Below are positions 35,360-43,059 of a DNA stretch of 64,000 nt, in pieces. The stretch is from Aestuariibaculum sp. M13 (lineage in GTDB: Bacteria; Bacteroidota; Bacteroidia; Flavobacteriales; Flavobacteriaceae). The stretch covers positions 263,548 through 327,547 of the forward strand of contig NZ_JANIAC010000001.1 of the NCBI RefSeq assembly GCF_024723255.1. The letters run 5' to 3'. A program made the translations under genes and the position numbers. How positions within the stretch are numbered: position 1 is the first letter of the stretch; each line of letters begins with the position of its first letter. The notes beneath the pieces were generated by a model, which searched no databases, had not been told where the DNA came from, and was given only the letters and a program-made list of their open reading frames with translations.

Positions 35360-35411
35360 TTATTTTTAAAATTAAGTATTATTACGTATAATAAAATATT
35401 TAGGAACCGAT

Positions 35412-36365
35412 TTAAAACAAACTCTTGATGATTTGATCTTCGGTAATACCTTCCGCTTCAGCTTTATAGTTCTTGATAATTCTATGACGTAAGATACCAT
35501 TAGCCACAGCCTGTACATTTTCAATATCCGGTGAAAATTTACCGTGAATGGCTGCATGGGTTTTTGCCGCCAATATTAAATTTTGAGAAGCTCTAGGTCC
35601 AGCACCCCAATCGATATAATTCTTAACTAAATCTATGGCAGATTCAGAATTTGGTCTTGTTTTACCAACCATGGTTACGGCATATTCAACCACATTATCA
35701 GCAACAGGAATACGACGAATTAATTGCTGGAAATCGATAATCTGCTTAGCTGTAAATAAAGCCTTGACTTCCTTTTTAGAATCTGTTGTTGTCGATTTTA
35801 CAACTTCTACTTCTTCTTCAAAGGTAGGGTAATCTAAATTAATGGCGAACATAAAACGGTCTAACTGTGCTTCGGGTAATGGATACGTTCCCTCCTGCTC
35901 AATCGGGTTTTGTGTTGCTAAAACAAAATATGGTAAATCTAATTTGTAGTGATGCCCAGCCACAGTTACCGCACGCTCCTGCATAGCTTCCAATAAAGCT
36001 GCCTGTGTTTTTGGTGGCGTTCTGTTTATCTCATCGGCTAAGATAATATTCGAAAAAATAGGACCTTTAATAAACTTAAAGTGACGGTCTTCATCTAAGA
36101 TTTCACTACCTAAAATATCACTTGGCATTAAATCAGGCGTAAACTGAATACGTTTAAAATCTAAACCTAACGCCTGAGCAATGGTATTAACCATTAAAGT
36201 TTTGGCTAGTCCAGGCACACCTATTAAAAGTGAATGTCCGCCAGAAAAAATGGAAATTAATATTTGATTTACAACCTCGTCCTGACCAACAATGACCTTT
36301 GCGATTTCGGTTTTTAAATCTTTATACTGCTTTACAAATTGTTCAATAGCGGAAACATCAGACAT
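35412..36365 (-). CDS. MoxR-family AAA+ ATPase
   Basis: A 317-residue ATPase that usually acts as a chaperone for metal-containing or envelope proteins together with VWA proteins. Walker A-like LLIGVPGLAKTLM, Walker B ILADEINRTPPKTQAALLEAMQE, sensor ATQNPIEQEGTYPLPEAQLDRF and the lid segment GAGPRASQNLILAAK are present. No VWA or DUF58 gene follows; instead the decayed acyltransferase does. It begins three bases after the foldase gene upstream, so it is the last gene of that operon. Confidence 0.95.
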   Translation of the reverse strand: MSDVSAIEQFVKQYKDLKTEIAKVIVGQDEVVNQILISIFSGGHSLLIGVPGLAKTLMVNTIAQALGLDFKRIQFTPDLMPSDILGSEILDEDRHFKFIKGPIFSNIILADEINRTPPKTQAALLEAMQERAVTVAGHHYKLDLPYFVLATQNPIEQEGTYPLPEAQLDRFMFAINLDYPTFEEEVEVVKSTTTDSKKEVKALFTAKQIIDFQQLIRRIPVADNVVEYAVTMVGKTRPNSESAIDLVKNYIDWGAGPRASQNLILAAKTHAAIHGKFSPDIENVQAVANGILRHRIIKNYKAEAEGITEDQIIKSLF

Positions 36366-36368
36366 ATA

Positions 36369-37817
36369 TTATTTTTTTAACCAGTTACTAGAAAAGTTAC
36401 AATCTCTATACTCACCACTAATTTTTATGTAAGTATCCATGATTTTTTCCTGTTGCCATTTAGCAATAGCATCAATTTTCTTTTCGTCTAAAGCTAATTG
36501 TTTTATTTTTAAATAATCGCGGGCATAGTTCGCTTCATGCTCATCAATCCTATCGGTAACCATTAGTATTTTAAACTTAACACCGCCTGTACGATCTTCT
36601 TCTTTATATACCAAACTTACCTCGTTATCTTTTAAATTCTGAATCTGAGTATATAACTCGGTATCCATTCTGGTTAATTCAAAATTATAATCTTGTGTTG
36701 CCGGATTAATTAACTGTCCGCCATCACCTCTGGTTTCTTTTTCATCACTGGCTTCTCTTGCAGCATCGGCAAAAGAAATCTCGCCATCAACAATACGCTG
36801 TCTTACTTTTTCCAAACGTTCTTTAGCTTCTTTAATCGCCTCGTCTGATACCTTTGGTGTTAATAAGATATGTGCGACATCTCGTTCCTGTCCTCTAACT
36901 TTTTCACAGTAAATAATGTGATAACCATAATCCGTTTTAAAGGGTTCTGAAATCTCACCTTCCTGAAGCGCAAAAGCTACCTGTCTGAACTCTCTAACCA
37001 TTCGAGGCTGATTTCTGTTCAAGGTGTACTTTCCTCCCTTACTTGCCGAACCCGGATCTTCTGAATATAAAACGGCTTTAGAACGGAAACTTGATCCGTT
37101 TTCTAAAATATCTCTTTTAAATTCTTTTAAACGATTGATTACACGTTGCCTTTCCTCTTCAGCCACTTTAGGCTCTGCTACAATCTGAGCTACTTTCAAC
37201 TCAGTACCAAATGTCGGACGCTGATCTTTTGGAATTTTATTGAAAAACTCACGAACTTCTTCTGGAGTAATTTCAATTTCACCAACAATCTTTTTCTGCA
37301 TTTCCTGAGCTAACATGTTCGCTTTATTGATTTCGAACATCTCATCTCTAAAACTTTGCTCATCATCTTTATTATAGAACTTCAACAAAGCCTCCATAGA
37401 ACCATTTGTAGACTGTAAAAACTGTTCGATTTGATAATCTACATTTTGTCTGATTTGCGCATCAGACACCACAATACTATCCTGAATGGCGTGATGTGCG
37501 TATAATTTATCTTCTAAAAGTTTACCAAACAATTCGCAACGACCAATATCTTTGGTATTTACACCCTGTGCCTGTAATTGCACATAAGCCTTATCGACAT
37601 CTGAATCTAATAAAATATAGTCTCCAACTACAGCAGCAACGCCATCTACTTTTTTAGCATTTTGGTTTGCAGGAGCTGCTTCCTTTACCTCTTCCTTAAC
37701 TTCGTCTTCAATGATTTCCTGAGCAACCATTACCTGTGCCCCAAGTAATGCTATGCATAAACCCAATATGTGTTTCAAATTATTTATAGATTTCGAATTG
37801 TTTATTTGTAATGGCAT
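36369..37817 (-). CDS. SurA-like periplasmic peptidyl-prolyl isomerase (two parvulin domains)
   Basis: A 482-residue exported foldase. After the signal region (LKHILGLCIALLGAQVMVAQ) comes a SurA N-terminal helical domain (DGVAAVVGDYILLDSDVDKAY), then two parvulin-type domains. The first is about residues 200-300 (KVAQIVAEPKVAEEER, YSEDPGSASKGGKY, FALQEGEISEPFKTDYGYHII); the second is about 305-405 (DVAHILLTPKVSDEAIKEA, GDGGQL). It chaperones outer-membrane proteins. The ATG at 37817 overlaps the previous gene by 38 bases; a TTG at 37778, one base after that gene's stop, would give a compact signal peptide and is a real alternative. Confidence 0.92.
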   Translation of the reverse strand: MPLQINNSKSINNLKHILGLCIALLGAQVMVAQEIIEDEVKEEVKEAAPANQNAKKVDGVAAVVGDYILLDSDVDKAYVQLQAQGVNTKDIGRCELFGKLLEDKLYAHHAIQDSIVVSDAQIRQNVDYQIEQFLQSTNGSMEALLKFYNKDDEQSFRDEMFEINKANMLAQEMQKKIVGEIEITPEEVREFFNKIPKDQRPTFGTELKVAQIVAEPKVAEEERQRVINRLKEFKRDILENGSSFRSKAVLYSEDPGSASKGGKYTLNRNQPRMVREFRQVAFALQEGEISEPFKTDYGYHIIYCEKVRGQERDVAHILLTPKVSDEAIKEAKERLEKVRQRIVDGEISFADAAREASDEKETRGDGGQLINPATQDYNFELTRMDTELYTQIQNLKDNEVSLVYKEEDRTGGVKFKILMVTDRIDEHEANYARDYLKIKQLALDEKKIDAIAKWQQEKIMDTYIKISGEYRDCNFSSNWLKK

Positions 37818-38631
37818 CTTTAGTTATATCTTTTTCTAATTTTCGAATAAGCTCGAGCTTTCTTTTGTTGATTACAATTTGATCGATGGTTGGTTTTACA
37901 TATTCCAACGGTGCCGTATCTTTAGGCAATAACACATCGTTCACCTGCATCAAATATACTCCTAATGAATCTTTGAGCTGCACAAAATTAGATTTTTTTA
38001 ACAGTTGATCTTTATTTTCCGGGGTAATTGCTGTAATTTTTTTAACCACCTGACTGGCCTTAATCCAAATGGAATCGTTAAGTGAATACGATTTAAACTG
38101 AATAGACAAGGAGTCTAGTACGCGCTTATCTTTATCATTAAAACGTTTAAACCGCTCAACTACAGATTTATAATTATTCATATTTTCATCAATATGAATA
38201 TATCTAAACTTAATTAATTCTTCATTCAGTTTAAAAGCATCCTTATTTATATTATAATAGGTTTCTGCTTCCTCTTTTGAAATCACAGAATCGATACTTC
38301 TCGCCACTAAAGCCTCAACATAAGCTTTGGTGTACAAATCGTTTTTATACTGATTAACCAGCTTGTTGAAATTATTTTGTGTTGCTTCACTTAAATTAAG
38401 CTTTGCTCCATCGACCAATAACTGTTGCGTTGCCCATTGATTAATGTAATTCTGAACCACTAAAGTACTGTCTTCTTTTGAAGTACCTTCAGATACTAAA
38501 TCTTTAATATCGTCGTAATACAAATAGCTTTCATTAACTCGTGCAACAGGGATACGGTCATCGACTTCTTTAAAGAAATGACACGAGGTTGCCAAAAGCA
38601 ACACTAATATCGAGAGACTTTTAAAACGCAC
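37780..38631 (-). CDS. PpiC/SurA-like lipoprotein without an evident catalytic rotamase site
   Basis: A 283-residue lipoprotein (lipobox ending Cys17, LLLATSC). The N-terminal part resembles the SurA/PpiC chaperone core (RIPVARVNESYLYYDDIKDLV, INQWATQQLLVDGAK). In place of a parvulin domain with its GG..G signature there is only KFRYIHIDENMNNYKSVVERF, so isomerase activity is doubtful and a chaperone role is more likely. It sits between two real parvulin foldases in one operon, 5 bases after the upstream gene. Confidence 0.8.
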   Translation of the reverse strand: MRFKSLSILVLLLATSCHFFKEVDDRIPVARVNESYLYYDDIKDLVSEGTSKEDSTLVVQNYINQWATQQLLVDGAKLNLSEATQNNFNKLVNQYKNDLYTKAYVEALVARSIDSVISKEEAETYYNINKDAFKLNEELIKFRYIHIDENMNNYKSVVERFKRFNDKDKRVLDSLSIQFKSYSLNDSIWIKASQVVKKITAITPENKDQLLKKSNFVQLKDSLGVYLMQVNDVLLPKDTAPLEYVKPTIDQIVINKRKLELIRKLEKDITKDAITNKQFEIYK

Positions 38632-38636
38632 TTGAT

Positions 38637-40595
38637 TTACTTATTTAGTTTTAGTTGAGATTTTACCTGATTTAAAACCTCCTGGTTTACCTCTACAGGA
38701 TATTTTGCAGCCAATTCGGCTACCCATTGTTCCTCCTTATAGGTTTGATAATCGCTAAGCACTAACCCTTTTGATTCCTCGAATGTTCTTTGAGTTTCCG
38801 GTATTATATCTTTTACATTCACTAATACAAACGCATCGTTGTGCTTGTAAATTTTAGACACCCCTTTTTTAAATTCAAAGTTCTCTGGTAACACCTGATG
38901 GCCAGCATCCATAATTTCCTCTGTAAAGATAACATCTATTTTATCATTACTATTCACTAAAGCCTTAATATCTTCAACAGACATACCTTGTTCTATTAAT
39001 TTTGATACTTTCTTAAGTGTTTTTTGCTGGGCTGAAGACGCTACAACAGCATCAATTTTTTCTGGCGCCATATACTTAGCTTTATGAGCTTGATAATAAT
39101 TTATAACTCCTAAAGAATCAGTTTTAGCTGCATCCCAAATGGTAGACTCCATTAAATCGAATAACAATAAACCATCGCGATACTCTCCTACAATGTGCGC
39201 AAAATCTTCATCCTCTTCTTCTAAATGCTCTTCCTGATATTTAACAAGATTTGTATTTAAAAAGGTCTGGTAAGCCTGATTTACAATGTTTTCAAAAGTA
39301 TCTGCGCTTCTGTTGTAATGTTGATTTTTAACTAAGAAATTACCAAAATCAACAAATAACAATTGTTCATCTCCAATTTTAACCAAAGGCTTATTCGCCT
39401 CAAAAGCGACAGGAAGCTTCCATGATAATTTATAATAATCGTCATTTAAAAGTCCTACAAAATATGGTAAAGCAGGTTGTTCTTCTGATACGCCGTACTT
39501 AGCTCTTAACTTAGCATACAACGCTTCATCAATTAACTTTGAACGTTCGTCACGCTTAACCATTTGTTCCAGTTCCGGACGCATATCTTCAAAACTTGCG
39601 ATTGGTTTTTTATTTAACAATTTTATGATGTGCCAACCGTATTCTGTTTTTATGGGTTCTGAAATATCACCAACTTCCTCTAATCCAAATACCGTATCCT
39701 CAAACTCTTTTGAATTAAGCTGTCCGCTGCTTATAGGTGTTAATCGTCCACCATTTGAAGCCGTACTTTTATCTTCTGAAAATTGTTTTGCTAAGGTTTC
39801 AAAAGTTTCACCTTGTTGTAGTTTTTTATAAATATCCTGAATTCTTTCAGCAGATTGTTCCTGATTAGCATCTTCCTTTTTTTGGAAAATCATAATATGA
39901 GCCACAGTGCGCTCACCTCTAGACTTACGTTTATCCTGAACAGATACAATATGATAACCAAAACGCGTTCTAAACGGCATTGAAATTTCTCCTACTGGTG
40001 TATTGTAAGCCGCGTTTTCAAACTTGTACACCATTTTAAAACCAGAAAACCAATCTAGATCTTCTCCGTAAATGGTTTGTCCGTTATGCACTTCTTCTCT
40101 TACCTTTTCAAAACCTTCAACTAAAGCTCGGTCCCGAAGTTTTATGATATCGTTATAAGCTACAAGTGTATCACTTGGACTGGCATGCTCAGGTAATTTA
40201 ATGAGAATATGACTGGCCTTTACGTCGTAAGACACCCTATTGTAAGCTTCTTCTACCAACTCTTCGGTTACCTTATTGTCGGTAATATAACTGTTTGCCA
40301 ATTGCTTCTTATAATTCGATAATTCCCGAATGTAAGATGGCTTTTCATCTAACTTTAAAGCTCTGGCTTCTTTTAACTTTAATTTGTAATTGGTAAAAAG
40401 TTTCAAATACTCGTCAACATCTTTTTGAGATTCATCCTGTACTAAATCTAAATTCTTATTGTAAACCCTCATAAATTCAGAAGCTGTAACGGGTTCACTA
40501 TCGACTGTAAATAACACGTCTTCTTTAGATGTTTGGGCCTTTACCTGAAGTAAAAACAAAGTGAAGAATAAAACAAAAATATACTTTATATTCAT
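38637..40595 (-). CDS. Periplasmic peptidyl-prolyl isomerase with two parvulin domains
   Basis: A 652-residue exported protein (signal MNIKYIFVLFFTLFLLQVKAQ). Helical N-domain (VDSEPVTASEFMRVYNKN), parvulin 1 at about 120-220 (KASHILIKLPEHASPSDT, DLDWFSGFKMV, FRTRFGYHIVSV), parvulin 2 at about 225-325 (TVAHIMIFQKKEDA, FSEDKSTASNGGRL, IKTEYGWHII), then a long C-terminal region without a known domain. First gene of a four-gene operon with two further foldase genes and moxR, served by the promoter at 40619-40648. Confidence 0.92.
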   Translation of the reverse strand: MNIKYIFVLFFTLFLLQVKAQTSKEDVLFTVDSEPVTASEFMRVYNKNLDLVQDESQKDVDEYLKLFTNYKLKLKEARALKLDEKPSYIRELSNYKKQLANSYITDNKVTEELVEEAYNRVSYDVKASHILIKLPEHASPSDTLVAYNDIIKLRDRALVEGFEKVREEVHNGQTIYGEDLDWFSGFKMVYKFENAAYNTPVGEISMPFRTRFGYHIVSVQDKRKSRGERTVAHIMIFQKKEDANQEQSAERIQDIYKKLQQGETFETLAKQFSEDKSTASNGGRLTPISSGQLNSKEFEDTVFGLEEVGDISEPIKTEYGWHIIKLLNKKPIASFEDMRPELEQMVKRDERSKLIDEALYAKLRAKYGVSEEQPALPYFVGLLNDDYYKLSWKLPVAFEANKPLVKIGDEQLLFVDFGNFLVKNQHYNRSADTFENIVNQAYQTFLNTNLVKYQEEHLEEEDEDFAHIVGEYRDGLLLFDLMESTIWDAAKTDSLGVINYYQAHKAKYMAPEKIDAVVASSAQQKTLKKVSKLIEQGMSVEDIKALVNSNDKIDVIFTEEIMDAGHQVLPENFEFKKGVSKIYKHNDAFVLVNVKDIIPETQRTFEESKGLVLSDYQTYKEEQWVAELAAKYPVEVNQEVLNQVKSQLKLNK

Positions 40596-40618
40596 ATTAA
40601 AAATTTAAACCATAGCAA

Positions 40619-40648
40619 CAAAAATACTAATATAATGCTATAATGCAA
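40619..40648 (-). promoter_or_regulatory. Promoter of the foldase-moxR operon
   Basis: Minus strand: TTG (40648-40646), exactly 19 bases, TATTTTTG (40626-40619): a full consensus match. Start of translation is at 40595, giving a leader of about 15-18 bases. Confidence 0.8.
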
Positions 40649-40742
40649 GTTGCTTTAAGTAAGCTTTGAAAAGATATATTTTAAGTGCTATTTTAATTAT
40701 ATCTTTTTAACTTTCGGCATTCATTTTTATTGCATAAAATTC

Positions 40743-40979
40743 ATGCGCAAACTAAAATTAATATGGGACTTTAGAGGCCCTGCAGCACATAAAACAGCCG
40801 AACATCATAATATTCATTTAAAAGAATATGTTCAAATTGAAAAATTAGAAAACATCTTAACTGGTTGTGAGGTGATAAATGAATTTCATGCCATTGCCTA
40901 TCTGGTGGTTGATGAAGACAAGATGAAACCGCTTAGAGATGCTTTGAAACCACACAGAGGACAAGTTTACCAAGGATAA
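40743..40979 (+). CDS. Small conserved-looking protein of unknown function
   Basis: 78 residues, MRKLKLIWDFRGPAAHKTAEHHNIHLKEY..., with a His-rich N-terminal part (AHKTAEHHNIH) and a beta-alpha pattern AIAYLVVDEDKMKPLRDALKPHRG. No signal peptide or membrane segment. I do not recognise a named family, though short proteins with the IWDFRGPAA...H and LRDALKPHRG segments seem familiar from Bacteroidota annotations. The stop codon is one base away from the stop codon of the converging fatty acid hydroxylase gene. No strong promoter match. Confidence 0.75.
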   Translation: MRKLKLIWDFRGPAAHKTAEHHNIHLKEYVQIEKLENILTGCEVINEFHAIAYLVVDEDKMKPLRDALKPHRGQVYQG

Positions 40980-40980
40980 A

Positions 40981-41631
40981 TTATGCGTCTTTGCGCCGTG
41001 GTTTAGGTGGCATGGTACCAAAAACCTTATCCCAAAATGTATTAGATACACCATATGCTTTATCTGGATATTGGTAATGATGTAAATTATGATGGAGCCA
41101 TAAGTATTTAAATCGTTTTGGTGGTCGTTTTACATGAATAGCTCTGTGTACAAACGAATACATTAAGTACCCAAAAAAGAAACCAGGAAAATACCCGAAG
41201 GTGTAAATTGAAACCCCAAATACCCAAAATAAAAGGTAGAAAATACAGAAAAGTAACGAGGCTAAAATTAGTCCTGGAACTGGAGGCATTAATAAACGCT
41301 CTTTATCTTTTGGATATTCATGATGTGAACCATGCATAATGAAATGAAAGCGTTGTGTCCATTTCCAGTCGTTATACCAATGAAACAAAAACCTATGAAG
41401 TAAATACTCGGCCAAGGTCCAGGAAACAAAACCGATGCAAAATAAAGTTATAAAACTTATTACTGAAAGCCCAATAACACCTATAGCCAGATACGCCAGA
41501 AGTAGAATAGTAATACCATAAATAACAATGTTTGAGGCAGGATTGGTTTTAGTTAACCGTTCTAAAAAAGGATTTTTAAATATTTGTGCCTGACCGGTAG
41601 AAAAATCTGTGGTTACTCTGTGTTGTTTCAT
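40981..41631 (-). CDS. Fatty acid hydroxylase / sterol desaturase-family membrane protein
   Basis: A 216-residue di-iron membrane oxygenase with about four membrane segments. The His-box set is complete: EYLLHRFLFH, FIMHGSHHEYPKD, SFVHRAIH and LHHNLHHYQYPDKAYGVSN. The layout with SHHEYPKDKERLLMPP is that of the fatty acid 2-hydroxylase (Scs7-like) branch, which hydroxylates acyl chains of sphingolipids or other lipids; Bacteroidota do make hydroxylated sphingolipids and amino lipids. Exact substrate not shown. It converges on the 40743 gene with one base between the stops. Confidence 0.9.
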   Translation of the reverse strand: MKQHRVTTDFSTGQAQIFKNPFLERLTKTNPASNIVIYGITILLLAYLAIGVIGLSVISFITLFCIGFVSWTLAEYLLHRFLFHWYNDWKWTQRFHFIMHGSHHEYPKDKERLLMPPVPGLILASLLFCIFYLLFWVFGVSIYTFGYFPGFFFGYLMYSFVHRAIHVKRPPKRFKYLWLHHNLHHYQYPDKAYGVSNTFWDKVFGTMPPKPRRKDA

Positions 41632-41767
41632 CTGTTTAAATTTTTATTATTATTTATCTGTCAGATGTAATTCGCTAATAATCATTTTAGCTCATTTCAT
41701 AACTTTTAATTTTACCTCTCTTAAAGATAACAAAATCAACGAAATAACGATTCTTAAAATTATAGAT

Positions 41768-41799
41768 AAAAAAAGGCCTCTGTAAAAACAGAAGCCTTT
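41768..41799 (-). terminator. Terminator after the PepSY gene
   Basis: Arms AAAAGGCcTCTGT and ACAGAaGCCTTT with one mismatch and a 4-base loop; T-run on the minus strand. It closes the receptor-PepSY operon. Confidence 0.85.
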
Positions 41800-41827
41800 A
41801 ATATAAAAAACTAAGCTAATTAAAGCT

Positions 41828-42988
41828 TTAAACAACTTTACGTAAAACCGGAGTTGCCTTCTGCTTTCTCTTATTTTTCTTCTTCAACTTATTAATCCAA
41901 ATTATTGTTCCTGTTACAGGTAGACTAGTACCTATTAAACAAGCCAAAAAGTATATTATCTTAGAAAATGTTCCGTAGATTTCTCCGGTATGAATAGGTC
42001 GTATTAAAGACGCTATTTGTATATTTAAAGGCTTCTCATCAAACCGTTCTACTTTTAATACGTCTCCTGAAACATCCATATATAATTTATCTGATGCGAC
42101 CGGAGACCAGTTGGCATCAGCTACTTTAGAAAATCGGTAATAGTTATTACGCTTATCTGGAAAACCAACGGAAAGCTCTCCGTCGTAGTTCAGGATTGTG
42201 TTGGCATTAGCAATAGCTTCATCAATAGTTACAGCTAACCCCTCATTATTTTCCGCTTTGTATTCAAATCCACCACGATCAAAAATCTTAGCTCCTATTA
42301 AATTGCCCAATCCTTCTCTATAACCTTCAAAAGACCAGCACAATCCTGTTATTGCCATAATAAGAATAAAAATACAGGAATAAAACCCTAAGGTATTATG
42401 CAAATCATGATTGATACGTTTCCAGTTCGCATCGGTTTTAATTTTAAACCCTTGTTTTATCTGTTTCCATTTTATTTTTTTAGGAAACCATAATACCAAC
42501 CCAGAAACCGATAATATTAAAAAGATAATGGTTGCAATGCCTACAATTGGACGGCCTATATTAATATCTAACAACAGCCATCTATGTAATTTAAACATGA
42601 CCATTAGAAAGTTGTCTGCTCCAGATTTTTCTACTTTATGAATTTCTGAAGTATAAGGGTTAACCAACACTTTCGAACCACGTCTTTCTTTCGAGTCTTT
42701 CTTTACTGAAAACTCATAAGGCTCATCTGAATCACTCGGAATTGTTAACCCAGTTACGAAACCCAAATTTGATGTTCGTAACGAACTTATAAGTTCTTCT
42801 ACAGAAACCCTATCTCCCTTCGGTTGAACCTTTATTGATGAAGAAAAAGCATCTTTAATCTCATGCTCAAATGCAAGAATTGTTCCACTAAAACACACAA
42901 AAAAAATAACAATTCCACTGGCTATTCCCAACCACAAGTGAATATCGTTAATTAACTTTCTAAAACTGTAGGTTCCTTTTTTTGACAT
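41828..42988 (-). CDS. PepSY-associated TM-helix protein (putative siderophore iron reductase)
   Basis: A 386-residue inner-membrane protein with about four membrane segments (HLWLGIASGIVIFFVCFSGTILA; IVGIATIIFLILSVSGLVLWF; TLGFYSCIFILIMAITGLCW; IIYFLACLIGTSLPVTGTIIW) and periplasmic PepSY parts between. Members of this family next to TonB-siderophore receptors are linked to reduction of imported ferric siderophores. Conserved His residues in NDIHLWLG, HRWLLLD, HDLHNTLG and RPIHTGEIYG are good heme or metal ligands. It follows the receptor gene by 71 bases and shares its iron-responsive-looking promoter. Confidence 0.9.
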   Translation of the reverse strand: MSKKGTYSFRKLINDIHLWLGIASGIVIFFVCFSGTILAFEHEIKDAFSSSIKVQPKGDRVSVEELISSLRTSNLGFVTGLTIPSDSDEPYEFSVKKDSKERRGSKVLVNPYTSEIHKVEKSGADNFLMVMFKLHRWLLLDINIGRPIVGIATIIFLILSVSGLVLWFPKKIKWKQIKQGFKIKTDANWKRINHDLHNTLGFYSCIFILIMAITGLCWSFEGYREGLGNLIGAKIFDRGGFEYKAENNEGLAVTIDEAIANANTILNYDGELSVGFPDKRNNYYRFSKVADANWSPVASDKLYMDVSGDVLKVERFDEKPLNIQIASLIRPIHTGEIYGTFSKIIYFLACLIGTSLPVTGTIIWINKLKKKNKRKQKATPVLRKVV

Positions 42989-43059
42989 ATATAAAAGCTA
43001 TAAACACACAAAGTGCAACCTTAAAAAGATTACACTCTGAGTGATTAAATATTTACTAA

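Noticed and set aside
41660-41674. Short palindrome ATCTGTCAGAT upstream of the fatty acid hydroxylase
   Set aside because: Eleven bases, single copy, no promoter box beside it.
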